57,526 nucleotides of DNA from an uncultured Acetatifactor sp. (GTDB lineage: Bacteria > Bacillota > Clostridia > Lachnospirales > Lachnospiraceae): contig CAJUFI010000005.1 in the NCBI GenBank assembly GCA_910585665.1, positions 1 to 57,526 on the forward strand, read 5' to 3'. A model generated the notes under the pieces. It had not been told where the DNA came from. It did not search any database and saw only the letters and a list, made by a program, of their open reading frames with translations. Position numbers and translations under genes: made by a program. Of the stretch, positions 8,067-15,710 are shown piece by piece; the first letter of the stretch is position 1; the number at the start of each line of letters is the position of its first letter.

Positions 8067-9269
8067 ATGATCTGGTATCCATACCAACAGATGAAGACGA
8101 TGAAAGCGCCCTATGAAATCATAGACGCAGAAGGCGTGTATTTATATACGGAAAACCAGAAACTGATTGACTCCGTGTCCTCCTGGTGGAGCGTGATCCA
8201 CGGCTATAAGCACCCTGCCCTGACGGAGGCCATCAAGTCTCAGGCAGACCGCTTCTCCCATGTGATGCTGGGCGGCCTGACCCATGAACCGGTGCGGAAG
8301 CTGGCGGAGAAGCTGCAGGAGTGGCTGCCGGGAGACTTGGACTATTGCTTCTTCTCGGATTCCGGCAGCGTGGCGGTGGAGGTGGCCCTGAAGATGGCGC
8401 TGCAGTATTACGTGAACCGGGGGGACTGGAAGCGGACGAAAGTCCTGTCCCTGACCCATGCCTACCACGGGGACACCTTCAAGGCCATGGAAGTGGGGGA
8501 CGATGAGGACTATCATTTCATCCTGGAAGCCTACGGGGAGAAGAAGGACGTGATTCACATCCCAACCCGGATCGACGCGCTGGAGGAGGCCTTCGCCCGC
8601 TGCCATGAGGAGCTGAACTGCTTCATCGTGGAGCCGCTGCTTCAGGGGGCAGGGGGCATGCGGATGTACGACATATCCTTCCTTCGCCGGGCCAGGGAGC
8701 TGTGCGACCAATACGGCGTCCTGCTTGTCTTCGACGAAGTGGCCACCGGCTTCGGGCGGACGGGGAACCGCTTCGTGGCAGACCTGGTGCTGCCGGACAT
8801 CCTGGTGCTGGGCAAGGCGCTGACCGGCGGCTATATCGGACATGCCGCCACCATCGCCAACCGCAAGGTCTACGAAGGCTTCTACGGGGACGACCCGGAG
8901 AAGGCTCTGATGCACGGGCCCACTTTCATGGGCAACGCCCTGGCCTGCAGCGTGGCGCTGAAGTCCATAGAGCTGTTCCAGGAGGGGGACTACCTTTCCA
9001 GAATCCGCCGCATCGAGGAAATCACAAAGCGGGAGATGGCAGGCCTGGAGCATGAGCAGATCCGGGAGGTGCGCGTCATGGGAGGATGCGTCTGCGTGGA
9101 AGTGAAAGACGGAGCGGCTCTGCAGGGGTATCAGCAGTTCGCCTATGAGAGGGGCGTGTTCAGCAGGCCGTTCCTGAATTATCTGTATGCCATGGTGCCC
9201 TATGTGATTGGGGAGGAAGAGCTGGTGCAGGTGCTGGGTGTGATGAAGGAGTGGTTCGTCCGCGGCTAG
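8067..9269 (+). CDS. bioA: adenosylmethionine-8-amino-7-oxononanoate aminotransferase
   Basis: A 400-residue class III PLP aminotransferase that makes 7,8-diaminononanoate, using S-adenosylmethionine as amino donor in the E. coli-type enzyme. Motifs are WYPYQQM at the start, SSWWSVIHGY (substrate pocket typical of BioA), FSDSGSVAVEVALKMA, VFDEVATGFGRTG with the PLP aspartate, and LVLGKALTGGYIG with K250 as the likely Schiff-base lysine. A lysine-using BioK subtype cannot be excluded by eye. The last 19 bp of the gene, including its stop, are duplicated immediately downstream (9272-9290), a small replication-slip scar. Confidence 0.92.
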   Translation: MIWYPYQQMKTMKAPYEIIDAEGVYLYTENQKLIDSVSSWWSVIHGYKHPALTEAIKSQADRFSHVMLGGLTHEPVRKLAEKLQEWLPGDLDYCFFSDSGSVAVEVALKMALQYYVNRGDWKRTKVLSLTHAYHGDTFKAMEVGDDEDYHFILEAYGEKKDVIHIPTRIDALEEAFARCHEELNCFIVEPLLQGAGGMRMYDISFLRRARELCDQYGVLLVFDEVATGFGRTGNRFVADLVLPDILVLGKALTGGYIGHAATIANRKVYEGFYGDDPEKALMHGPTFMGNALACSVALKSIELFQEGDYLSRIRRIEEITKREMAGLEHEQIREVRVMGGCVCVEVKDGAALQGYQQFAYERGVFSRPFLNYLYAMVPYVIGEEELVQVLGVMKEWFVRG

Positions 9270-9293
9270 CAGTGGTTCGCCCGCAGCTAGGAG

Positions 9294-9659
9294 ATGTATG
9301 AGCAGACCAGGAAAGAATTTCTGCGGGAAAACGGCGTCCTGAACGGATGTGCGATAAGACGAACAGATATGTACTGTAAACTGTATACAAAGACGAAGAA
9401 TGGAAAGATGAAGAAAGGAAAGATGAAGAAAGGAAAGACGAAGAAAGGAAAGACGAAGAAAGATGACCGATTGGCGGCGGGATATACCATGGAGCAGCGG
9501 GCATATCCTCGGGCGTTCTTGGATGCCGCAAGGAAAGCTGATCAAAAGTGGGAGATTGGAAAGCCGGTTCCGTTCGGGGCATTGGACGGAATCCAATCTG
9601 TAGAAGGAGTGTTCTATGAAAGTGCTTGTAAGCGCGTGTCTTTTAGGGCAAAACTGTAA
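9294..9659 (+). CDS. uncertain ORF with a (KGKMK)-type repeat
   Basis: A 121-codon frame directly after bioA. Its middle is a 15-bp minisatellite, four units around 9412-9471, coding for lysine/glycine-rich pentapeptides. The rest matches no family I know. It starts right after the duplicated bioA tail and overlaps the next gene by 44 bp in another frame, which argues against it being a normal gene. It may be decayed coding DNA expanded by slippage. Confidence 0.25.
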   Translation: MYEQTRKEFLRENGVLNGCAIRRTDMYCKLYTKTKNGKMKKGKMKKGKTKKGKTKKDDRLAAGYTMEQRAYPRAFLDAARKADQKWEIGKPVPFGALDGIQSVEGVFYESACKRVSFRAKL

Positions 9660-10056
9660 ATATAACGGAACGAACAATTATAATGAAGAGGTGATTGAGT
9701 TTATCAGGGGATGCGAAGTGACAGTAGTCTGCCCGGAAGTATTAGGCGGCCTCCATGTGCCCAGAAAGCCTGCTGAAATAGTAGACGGAGTGGTTATGAC
9801 AGAAGAGGGGATAAGCGTAGATAAAGAATTCCGCGAGGGGGCTGCCCTGGCATTCAGGCAGGCTTTGGATGAGAAAGTAGATATAGCTGTCCTGCAGTCG
9901 AGAAGCCCCAGCTGCGGGGTCAATCAGATTTATGACGGGACTTTTAGGGGAAAACTCATAGAGGGGCAAGGCGTATTTGCGGAAATGCTGAAAGCGGTGG
10001 GCATAAAGGTGATTGATGCGGAAGACATACGAAACCATTTTGCGGAATCTACTTGA
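9616..10056 (+). CDS. DUF523 family protein (TudS-like)
   Basis: A 146-residue protein with the family signature SACLLGQNCKYNG at residues 6-18, VVCPEVLGGL at about 37-46, and LQSRSPSCGVNQIYDG with a conserved SxSPSCG core. The cysteines are spaced as in DUF523 proteins, some of which bind an iron-sulfur cluster; a characterised member (TudS) desulfurates 2-thiouracil. The role in this organism is unknown. AGAAGGAG lies upstream of the ATG. The gene stands alone before a TetR promoter. Confidence 0.85.
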   Translation: MKVLVSACLLGQNCKYNGTNNYNEEVIEFIRGCEVTVVCPEVLGGLHVPRKPAEIVDGVVMTEEGISVDKEFREGAALAFRQALDEKVDIAVLQSRSPSCGVNQIYDGTFRGKLIEGQGVFAEMLKAVGIKVIDAEDIRNHFAEST

Positions 10057-10093
10057 CAGGAACAATGTGAACCGCTATAATGAACATTGTTCA
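10053..10093 (+). promoter_or_regulatory. tetR promoter with TGAAC-N3-GTTCA operator
   Basis: TTGACA (10053-10058), 17 bp and TATAAT (10076-10081) form a perfect sigma-A promoter. The palindrome TGAACATTGTTCA (10081-10093) covers the transcription start. The same 13-bp pattern recurs at 10703 before the next gene, which identifies it as a likely operator for the TetR protein encoded here. Confidence 0.75.
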
Positions 10094-10108
10094 CAATGAG
10101 GTGATTGG

Positions 10109-10666
10109 ATGAATACAATAGTCACATCAAAAGAGGAAATTTTGAAGACCAGCCGGGAATTGATTCAGCAGCAGGGATGGTCTGCGGTCAATATCCGCTC
10201 TGTCGCCGGGGCCTGCGGGGTATCGGTGGGATCCATTTACAATTATTTTGATTCGAAAGCTGCGCTGGTGTGCGCCACAGTGGAAAGCGTCTGGTGCGAG
10301 ATTTTCCATCGTCCGGAGGACAGCGCCGTGTTTCGGGACACCCAGGCCTGTATTGTCTGGATGTATGAGAGGATGAAGTACGGCTGCAGACAGTATCCCG
10401 GATTTTTTACGCTGCATTCTCTGGGTTTTATGCAGGAGGAGAAATCTGACGGGAAGCGAAGGATGCAGCAGACCTGGCAGCATATCCTGGATGGGCTTTG
10501 TTCCGTCCTAAAGCAGGATGCCGGAATCAGGGCCGGTGCGTTCACGGAGCAGTTCACAGCCGAAAGGTTTGCGGACATCTTATTTTCCCTGATGCTATCC
10601 GCGTTGCTGCGGCAGGACTATGATCCTACTGCCGTGCTGGAGATGGTCAGGAGGATTCTTTACTAA
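10109..10666 (+). CDS. TetR/AcrR family regulator
   Basis: A 185-residue repressor. The N-terminal HTH is visible at residues 10-55: ILKTSRELIQQQGWSAVNIR, then GVSVGSIYNYFDSKAALV, the standard TetR recognition helix. The C-terminal ligand domain is not similar to a family whose ligand I know. Palindromes TGAACATTGTTCA over its own promoter and TGAACGGTGTTCA before the next gene suggest autoregulation and control of the two downstream membrane proteins. The GAGGTGATTGG ribosome site lies before the ATG. Confidence 0.9.
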   Translation: MNTIVTSKEEILKTSRELIQQQGWSAVNIRSVAGACGVSVGSIYNYFDSKAALVCATVESVWCEIFHRPEDSAVFRDTQACIVWMYERMKYGCRQYPGFFTLHSLGFMQEEKSDGKRRMQQTWQHILDGLCSVLKQDAGIRAGAFTEQFTAERFADILFSLMLSALLRQDYDPTAVLEMVRRILY

Positions 10667-10702
10667 AATCCACTGGACGGTGGCATTTTTTATCCCTCAA
10701 AT

Positions 10703-10715
10703 TGAACGGTGTTCA
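10703..10715 (+). promoter_or_regulatory. second TetR-type operator
   Basis: TGAACGGTGTTCA is a TGAAC-N3-GTTCA palindrome identical in arms and spacing to the one over the tetR promoter. It lies 72 bp upstream of the membrane protein gene at 10787. Confidence 0.6.
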
Positions 10716-10786
10716 CCAAAGGCAGAGCAGTATCTGCCGCTGCCACAGTTTAAAATAAACCATAAAATCATAAAGGAGAAGAAAGC

Positions 10787-11452
10787 ATGCAAGCAATCGT
10801 AGAAACCCTGTTTGATGCTGTCTATCTGATTTCCGTCATTGCCATCGGGATTTTGACAATCAGGGGCAGCAAAGGAAACCGCCAATTCCTTTTGTTCGGA
10901 TGGATGGCGGTGGTGTTGGGGGCGGGAGACTCATTCCATCTGGTTCCCCGGGCCCTTGCCCTGTGCACCACCGGCCTGGAGAACTACACTGTTCCGCTGG
11001 GCATTGGAAAGTGGATCACTTCTGTTACCATGACGATTTTCTATGTGCTGCTCTATTATGTCTGGCGGCAGCGGTACCAGATCAGCGGCCGGGGCGGCCT
11101 TACCGCCGCCGTGTACGGCCTGGCCGGTGTGAGAATCGGGCTGTGCATGATGCCGCAGAACCAGTGGCTCAGTGCCGAGGCGCCACTGTCCTGGGGGATT
11201 TACCGCAACATCCCTTTTGCCTTGCTGGGGCTTCTGGTGATCGTGCTGTTCTATGGCAGCGCAAAGGCCCAGGGGGATAAGGCGTTCCGCTGGATGTGGC
11301 TGACCATCGTGCTGAGTTTCGGCTTTTACATCCCGGTGGTGCTGTGGGCGGACACCATGCCCATGATTGGGATGCTGATGATTCCCAAAACCTGTGCTTA
11401 TGTGTGGACGGTGCTCATTGGATATTTTGCTATGAAACAGGAATGCAGATAA
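10787..11452 (+). CDS. multi-pass membrane protein of unknown function
   Basis: A 221-residue, very hydrophobic protein with about seven predicted membrane segments (near residues 8-25, 35-52, 70-95, 105-122, 138-158, 170-188 and 195-213). No catalytic motif was recognised. The ATG follows AAAGGAG. It is preceded by a TetR-type operator and followed 12 bp later by a DUF2871 membrane protein, so the three genes probably form one TetR-controlled unit. A role in stress response or transport is a guess. Confidence 0.75.
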   Translation: MQAIVETLFDAVYLISVIAIGILTIRGSKGNRQFLLFGWMAVVLGAGDSFHLVPRALALCTTGLENYTVPLGIGKWITSVTMTIFYVLLYYVWRQRYQISGRGGLTAAVYGLAGVRIGLCMMPQNQWLSAEAPLSWGIYRNIPFALLGLLVIVLFYGSAKAQGDKAFRWMWLTIVLSFGFYIPVVLWADTMPMIGMLMIPKTCAYVWTVLIGYFAMKQECR

Positions 11453-11464
11453 GGAGGAATTACT

Positions 11465-11878
11465 ATGAAACGATACATGAATACGGCTCTGGTGTACGCC
11501 GTCTTGGCCATGGCTGGCGGAGTTTTTTACCGGGAGTTCACCAAGTTCAACGGTTTTACATCTAAAACGACGCTATCAATCGTCCATACCCATTATTTCC
11601 TGTTGGGCATGGTGTTTTTTCTGCTGCTGCTTCTGTTGGAAAAGAGCTTTTCTTTCACAGGCGCGAAAACCGGACGGATACTGGCGGCTTATCATATGGG
11701 CCTGAACCTGACCGCTGTCATGTTTTTGGTGCGGGGCGTGGCCCAGGTGCGGATGCCCGCGCTTTCCGCCGGTATGGACGCGGCAATATCCGGCATCGCC
11801 GGAATCGGACATATGCTGCTGGGGGCCAGCATGGTGCTTCTGCTGATACAGATCAGGCGCAGTGTAGCGGCGGCATAG
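11465..11878 (+). CDS. DUF2871 family membrane protein
   Basis: A 137-residue protein with four predicted membrane helices. It has the family pattern YREFTKFNGF followed by HTHYFLLGMVFFL, a conserved histidine pair in the second helix. Function is unknown for the family. AAGGAGG precedes the ATG, 12 bp after the upstream gene. A strong terminator follows at 11937. Confidence 0.8.
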   Translation: MKRYMNTALVYAVLAMAGGVFYREFTKFNGFTSKTTLSIVHTHYFLLGMVFFLLLLLLEKSFSFTGAKTGRILAAYHMGLNLTAVMFLVRGVAQVRMPALSAGMDAAISGIAGIGHMLLGASMVLLLIQIRRSVAAA

Positions 11879-11936
11879 ATTTCGTTTGAATCTGCCGGAC
11901 GGGGGAGAAAATCATAGCTTCTGCCAGTTTCTAAGG

Positions 11937-11978
11937 CAGGGCGGCGGGATGCCGACATTTGTCCCGCCGCCCTGTTTT
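11937..11978 (+). terminator. rho-independent terminator
   Basis: GGGCGGCGGGA (11939-11949) pairs perfectly with TCCCGCCGCCC (11962-11972), extended by CA/TG, and is followed by TTTT. It ends the tetR-membrane protein unit. Confidence 0.85.
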
Positions 11979-11997
11979 GGTCTTTCATTTGCCCGAT

Positions 11998-12178
11998 AGA
12001 CTGGAAGTATGATAACAGCACCAGATCGCATGATATAATCCATCCAGTTTGCGGAGATCATATCCGACAACTGTAGGACAGTATCCTTTCGCTCCTCCGG
12101 TTTCCTCTCATAAATTGCAAGCATCGTGTCCAGCACCCCTAAAGCGAGAGTGGTCAGCACAGAGCAGAGGGAAAGCAA
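11998..12178 (-). pseudogene. possible C-terminal remnant of a TetR-like regulator
   Basis: On the minus strand this reads LGVLDTMLAIYERKPEERK and then DTVLQLSDMISANWMDYI, which has the helical look of a TetR C-terminal domain. There is no HTH part, and the frame runs into the terminator of the converging operon. It is probably a decayed gene end; family assignment is weak. Confidence 0.25.
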
Positions 12179-12210
12179 AGGCAGAGGGTGGATTCAAAGA
12201 ATACGACAAA

Positions 12211-12277
12211 GGAACCTTAAACGAACTTTAAAGGAAGCTTAAACGAACCTTAATGAAAATGTCCGCGTATTTATGAT
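12211..12277 (+). promoter_or_regulatory. tandem 22-bp direct repeats and -10 box before the ABC genes
   Basis: Two head-to-tail 22-bp units begin at 12211 and 12233 and share the core CTTAAACGAAC-TTAA. A -10 box TATGAT (12272-12277) follows. At the -35 position stands a poor CTTAAT that is inside the second repeat. Direct repeats two helical turns apart over a weak -35 are typical of activation by an OmpR-type response regulator. No two-component genes are adjacent. Confidence 0.65.
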
Positions 12278-12341
12278 AAGATAGTGATGGTGAAGAAACC
12301 GATAAAGCGAAATATTTTCAGAATAGAAGCGGTGGGATATT

Positions 12342-13142
12342 ATGAAAAGTGAATTAAGAAGAGCTTTGTTCAAAAAATCAAATATTGTTCTTATGATTTC
12401 TGTTGTCAGTCTGATGATCATAAATGCATATTATGGCGGCTGGAGAACAGCTCTGAAAATAGATTCTGCACAAGATATCCGGAACATTGAGGATGTTATA
12501 TTCTATAAAAAATATCACGGCAACATGTACAGGGTATGGAAGGATTCCTATTATATGATTCAGACATTGGCGCCAGTGATACTTGCTGCTCCCTATCTGA
12601 ATTCCTATCTATCGGAGAAGGCGAATCGTTTCAGGTTTTTTTGTGTCAGCAGAAAAGGAAATCTGAAATATATCGTGCAAAAAGGATTGGCGATTGCTTT
12701 ATCAGGTACAGCGGTATTAGCCTTTTCCGAGATGCTGTTTGCGGTGATTACCGGCTTGTTGACACAGCATGATATTTCAATAGAATTCATACAGGGAATT
12801 GTGTCTTTTAAGGAAGATTTTTTTCTGGACAATCCGCTGCTGTATTTTGTTTTGATTTACATTTCCCATGTGATATACTATTTCTGTTTCATGATTTTTT
12901 CTCTGGGAATCACATCATTTTTAAATAACAAGATAGCTGTCATAGTGGTGCCTTTCATCATAGCGGCAGTATTGGATACGATATTGCCCACAGCATTGCA
13001 GCCGAATGTGGCCATGCAGCCATATCGGGAGGGATTTCGTATCGGTGGATATGTTGTCCTAATTGGCATATATGTTATTGCTGGATCTGTCCTGTTGATG
13101 GTATCAGAGAAATGGTATCTGAAAAGAGGGACATTCCTATGA
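12342..13142 (+). CDS. ABC-2-type permease, first subunit
   Basis: A 266-residue membrane protein with six predicted helices and a large loop after the first (residues 35-75). This is the arrangement of ABC-2-like permeases in peptide-antibiotic (lantibiotic-type) immunity transporters. Base composition is clearly more AT-rich than the flanking genes, suggesting transfer of the 12.3-15.0 kb block. Its stop overlaps the next start as ATGA (13139-13142). The substrate cannot be read from the sequence. Confidence 0.75.
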   Translation: MKSELRRALFKKSNIVLMISVVSLMIINAYYGGWRTALKIDSAQDIRNIEDVIFYKKYHGNMYRVWKDSYYMIQTLAPVILAAPYLNSYLSEKANRFRFFCVSRKGNLKYIVQKGLAIALSGTAVLAFSEMLFAVITGLLTQHDISIEFIQGIVSFKEDFFLDNPLLYFVLIYISHVIYYFCFMIFSLGITSFLNNKIAVIVVPFIIAAVLDTILPTALQPNVAMQPYREGFRIGGYVVLIGIYVIAGSVLLMVSEKWYLKRGTFL

Positions 13143-13900
13143 AACAATTGCGGCTGCTGAAAAATAAGTTAAGGCTGATTTATGGAGCATCGTTACTATA
13201 TTGGATGATGTTTCTTCAGGTTTCCTTTTTGGTGATTTACCTATATGCTTATAAAATCACTGCTGTATCCGGTTATTTTATTCTTCTGAAGAAGGATCTT
13301 TTTTTGTGGTTTATCTGCATTCCTGTTATGGTGGTTCAGCATAAGGTGAGCATCTTTTCCACGTATTACAGCTGCATCTCAAGAGTCTGCTGTAAACGCA
13401 GAATGGTTCTTGTGGATTATATGACATTGGCGGTTTCTACCTGTATATCCACATGCATCGTATTATCTGTTCCGCTGGTTTTCTTAGCAATCAAGGGCGC
13501 AGCTTTGGCAAGTCAGGAAGAGCTTTCTGCATTTTTCTTTTTGTTGATGCGATATATTTTGCTTGGGGTTTTGATGCAATCTATCATTTATTCCATCCTG
13601 TTTGCTTTCCCAGATTTTCAAAAAAAGGGAGGAAGTATATGCGTACTGCCATTTCTTCTTTACTTTGTTTTCACGTCTCCGATGGAGCTTTTGAGAATAA
13701 AAGGACAGTACATGCTGTTTTTAGACTTCTCGGCGGGTGCATATTCTGGTTTTGCGATGGATGGCGCTGTTTTATGGAGGGATATTTTCTTTTACAATAT
13801 TCATCTGGTTGGGTACCTGGTGTTATATATAGGGATAACCGTAGGATGTCTCTCTAAGAGATGGGAGTTTATGGAAAATGAAACTGTTTGCGCTCTTTAA
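13139..13900 (+). CDS. ABC-2-type permease, second subunit
   Basis: A 253-residue protein with about six membrane helices. The start MKQLRLL at 13139 is chosen over an in-frame ATG at 13112, because it gives the ATGA overlap with the previous gene and begins at the usual distance before the first helix. No sequence motif beyond the membrane pattern is evident. It is in the same AT-rich operon; the next ORF begins inside its end at 13878. Confidence 0.7.
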   Translation: MKQLRLLKNKLRLIYGASLLYWMMFLQVSFLVIYLYAYKITAVSGYFILLKKDLFLWFICIPVMVVQHKVSIFSTYYSCISRVCCKRRMVLVDYMTLAVSTCISTCIVLSVPLVFLAIKGAALASQEELSAFFFLLMRYILLGVLMQSIIYSILFAFPDFQKKGGSICVLPFLLYFVFTSPMELLRIKGQYMLFLDFSAGAYSGFAMDGAVLWRDIFFYNIHLVGYLVLYIGITVGCLSKRWEFMENETVCAL

Positions 13901-14129
13901 AATGACCATAAGAGAGTTTAGGCGGGATATTTTTAGATCCATTTTACTCTTGGCCTTGGTGGATTTGATATATGCAAACTTTACCGGGATTCAGCTGAAC
14001 GGGGAAAGCGCCAGTATTCTCTGGCAGGGCGGAAATGATACTTATATGTTCGGTTTAAGCACCGTTCTGTTAAAGCTTTTTCGGGATTCTGCTTTGAGCG
14101 AGCGGCATCAAATCTTTTCTATTTTTTAA
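13878..14129 (+). CDS. third permease, N-terminal part (split)
   Basis: An 83-codon frame, MKLFALFKMTIREFRRDIFR, with one clear membrane helix, ending at TAA in a run of six T (14122-14127). The ATG of the following 91-codon frame overlaps this stop as TAATG. Read one frame over, the two join smoothly as a single hydrophobic protein, so a one-base indel in the T run is the simplest explanation. The TAATG overlap would also permit coupled translation of two half proteins. Confidence 0.55.
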   Translation: MKLFALFKMTIREFRRDIFRSILLLALVDLIYANFTGIQLNGESASILWQGGNDTYMFGLSTVLLKLFRDSALSERHQIFSIF

Positions 14130-14404
14130 TGGATGCCCTGGGTTTCTTTGGCATAATGATACTATACATTGTCCTGAATCATTGCTGTTCTTTGGAAAAC
14201 AGTTTTACCTATATCATTGCTGTTTATATGGTAAACACAGTTCTACCGGTTCCCATTTTATTTGCGATGTCCACAGCGCGGTTCATCGCCCTGAAAAGCC
14301 AGATTGCAGCCGTTCCGCTGTTCCTGTTGCTGGCAGGCATGGACTTGACTGTGGCATGTTTTTATTATGTGCTCATTAAAAAAAGGAGAGTGAACATATG
14401 TTAA
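14129..14404 (+). CDS. third permease, C-terminal part (split)
   Basis: A 91-residue frame with three hydrophobic helices, ending with basic residues KKRRVN. It lacks its own Shine-Dalgarno sequence apart from what the preceding frame supplies. It overlaps the ATPase start (14398). It is either the second half of one frameshifted permease or a separately made small subunit coupled by TAATG. Confidence 0.55.
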   Translation: MDALGFFGIMILYIVLNHCCSLENSFTYIIAVYMVNTVLPVPILFAMSTARFIALKSQIAAVPLFLLLAGMDLTVACFYYVLIKKRRVNIC

Positions 14405-15027
14405 AAATAACGAATTTAACAAAAAAGTTCAAGAAAAAAGTGATTTTTGAGGAGATTAATTTAGAGCTGGAGTTTGGAAATATTTATGGGTTTATAGGCG
14501 CAAACGGTTCCGGGAAATCGGTGTTTTTCAAAACAATCTGCGGTTTTTTGAAAGCCGATGGAGGAACAGTCGCCTTGGATGGCAAAGTGATCGGAAAGGA
14601 TATTGATTTTTTGCCGGAATTGGGTGTTCTCATTGAAAAGCCGGGCTTTATGGAAAATTACACACAATTTCAGAATTTAAAATATCTGGCACAAATAAAC
14701 AATGTCATCAATGACGAGGACATAAGGGCTGCATTGGAGTTGGTGGGCCTGGAGCCCGGCAATCCTGAAAAAGTGAAGAATTTCTCTTTAGGCATGCGTC
14801 AGAGACTGGCGATAGCCCAGGCCATGATGGAGAATCAAAAGATTATCATTTTAGACGAGCCGTTTAACGGCTTAGATCAACAGGGTGCAGCGCGGATAAA
14901 GCGATTGCTTTTGGATTTGAAGGCTCCGGACAGGCTTATTCTGCTGACCAGCCATATATCCGGTGATATGGAGGAACTGTCGGATTTCATTTTTGCGTTT
15001 AGGGAAAAGAAGATTTTGCCGGCGTAA
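14398..15027 (+). CDS. ABC transporter ATP-binding protein
   Basis: A 209-residue nucleotide-binding subunit. Walker A is GANGSGKS (34-41), the signature is FSLGMRQRL (Q-loop and signature as in bacitracin/lantibiotic-type ATPases), and Walker B is IIILDEP, followed by a TSH switch. The ATG is within the end of the permease fragment upstream, after AAAAGGAG. The ATPase being the last gene of the operon is less usual than first. With two or three small permeases the complex resembles immunity or two-component-regulated peptide exporters; this is inference. Confidence 0.9.
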   Translation: MLKITNLTKKFKKKVIFEEINLELEFGNIYGFIGANGSGKSVFFKTICGFLKADGGTVALDGKVIGKDIDFLPELGVLIEKPGFMENYTQFQNLKYLAQINNVINDEDIRAALELVGLEPGNPEKVKNFSLGMRQRLAIAQAMMENQKIIILDEPFNGLDQQGAARIKRLLLDLKAPDRLILLTSHISGDMEELSDFIFAFREKKILPA

Positions 15028-15048
15028 TCCATGCCGCTTCATTTTTTT

Positions 15049-15083
15049 GAAACTTTTTCGTTCCCCCGGGAATCTATATAGTG
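15049..15083 (+). promoter_or_regulatory. ECF-type promoter (copy 1)
   Basis: GAAACTTTTT (-35 type AAC) at 15049 and TCTATATAGT (-10) are separated so that 20 bp lie between GAAAC and CTATA. The same two blocks with the same 20-bp distance occur at 48883. GAAAC-type -35 boxes are the hallmark of ECF sigma factors. It sits about 265 bp upstream of the second blaI gene. Confidence 0.6.
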
Positions 15084-15205
15084 ACAGAACAAATTTTGCC
15101 AACCGGGCATTTGACTGCATCAAATGCGGCATGCGAGGAGGGCGCTTTTGGGGGAAACGGCAAATGAATCTGATTGCCTGTTGGAATCCGGACAGTATTT
15201 TCCTG

Positions 15206-15264
15206 TTGACAAGGCTGGACTATTGTGATAGTCTGTAAATGAGCTCAGACTATTGCAATAGTCC
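15206..15264 (+). promoter_or_regulatory. promoter with two BlaI-type operators
   Basis: TTGACA (15206-15211), 17 bp and TAGTCT (15229-15234) form the promoter. GGACTATTGTGATAGTCTG (15217-15235) and CAGACTATTGCAATAGTCC (15246-15264) are each near-palindromic (GACTATTG/CAATAGTC) and are inverted copies of each other with one mismatch. The core differs from the operator at 480-521, so the two BlaI paralogues are probably insulated from each other. Confidence 0.75.
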
Positions 15265-15350
15265 ATTTTGTATTTATTTAGATTAAGACACAGACAAGTC
15301 ACCAATCAAAAATCAGAACAAAGAACACAAGGCACCGGAAAGGAGGTTCC

Positions 15351-15710
15351 ATGGACGGAAAGCTTTTTGATTCGGAACTGAAGGTCATGGAGGTTCTGTG
15401 GGAGCAGGGCCCCAGCTATGCGAAGGATATCGTGGACGTACTGTCCCGGCGAATCGGCTGGAACAAGAACACCACCTACACCGTCATCAAGAAATGCATG
15501 GAGAAAGGGGCCGTCCAGCGCAGCGAGCCCGGCTTCCTGTGCACGCCTCTTGTCACCAGGGAAGAGGTGGCGCGCAGCGAGACCGAACAGCTGATCGACA
15601 AGATGTTCGGCGGCTCCAGCGAACTGTTTTTTTCATCATTTCTGAGAGACCAGGGGATTTCGGAGGCGGATGCCCTTCGGCTTGCCCGTATGATAGAGGA
15701 GGCGAAATAA
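15351..15710 (+). CDS. BlaI/MecI-family repressor (copy 2)
   Basis: A 119-residue winged-helix repressor, a clear paralogue of the protein at 542: both start with LFDSELKVM and share NTTYT and ERSEPGF/QRSEPGF-type wings. Length and domain order are normal. AAAGGAGG lies before the ATG. The stop codon directly abuts the ATG of the M56 sensor (TAAATG), so the pair is co-translated. It likely binds the twin dyads at 15217-15264. Confidence 0.9.
   Translation: MDGKLFDSELKVMEVLWEQGPSYAKDIVDVLSRRIGWNKNTTYTVIKKCMEKGAVQRSEPGFLCTPLVTREEVARSETEQLIDKMFGGSSELFFSSFLRDQGISEADALRLARMIEEAK

Noticed and set aside
9294..9659. Repeat-containing ORF after bioA as a confident gene
   Set aside because: It begins in a duplication scar, overlaps the DUF523 gene out of frame and has no family; listed only at low confidence.
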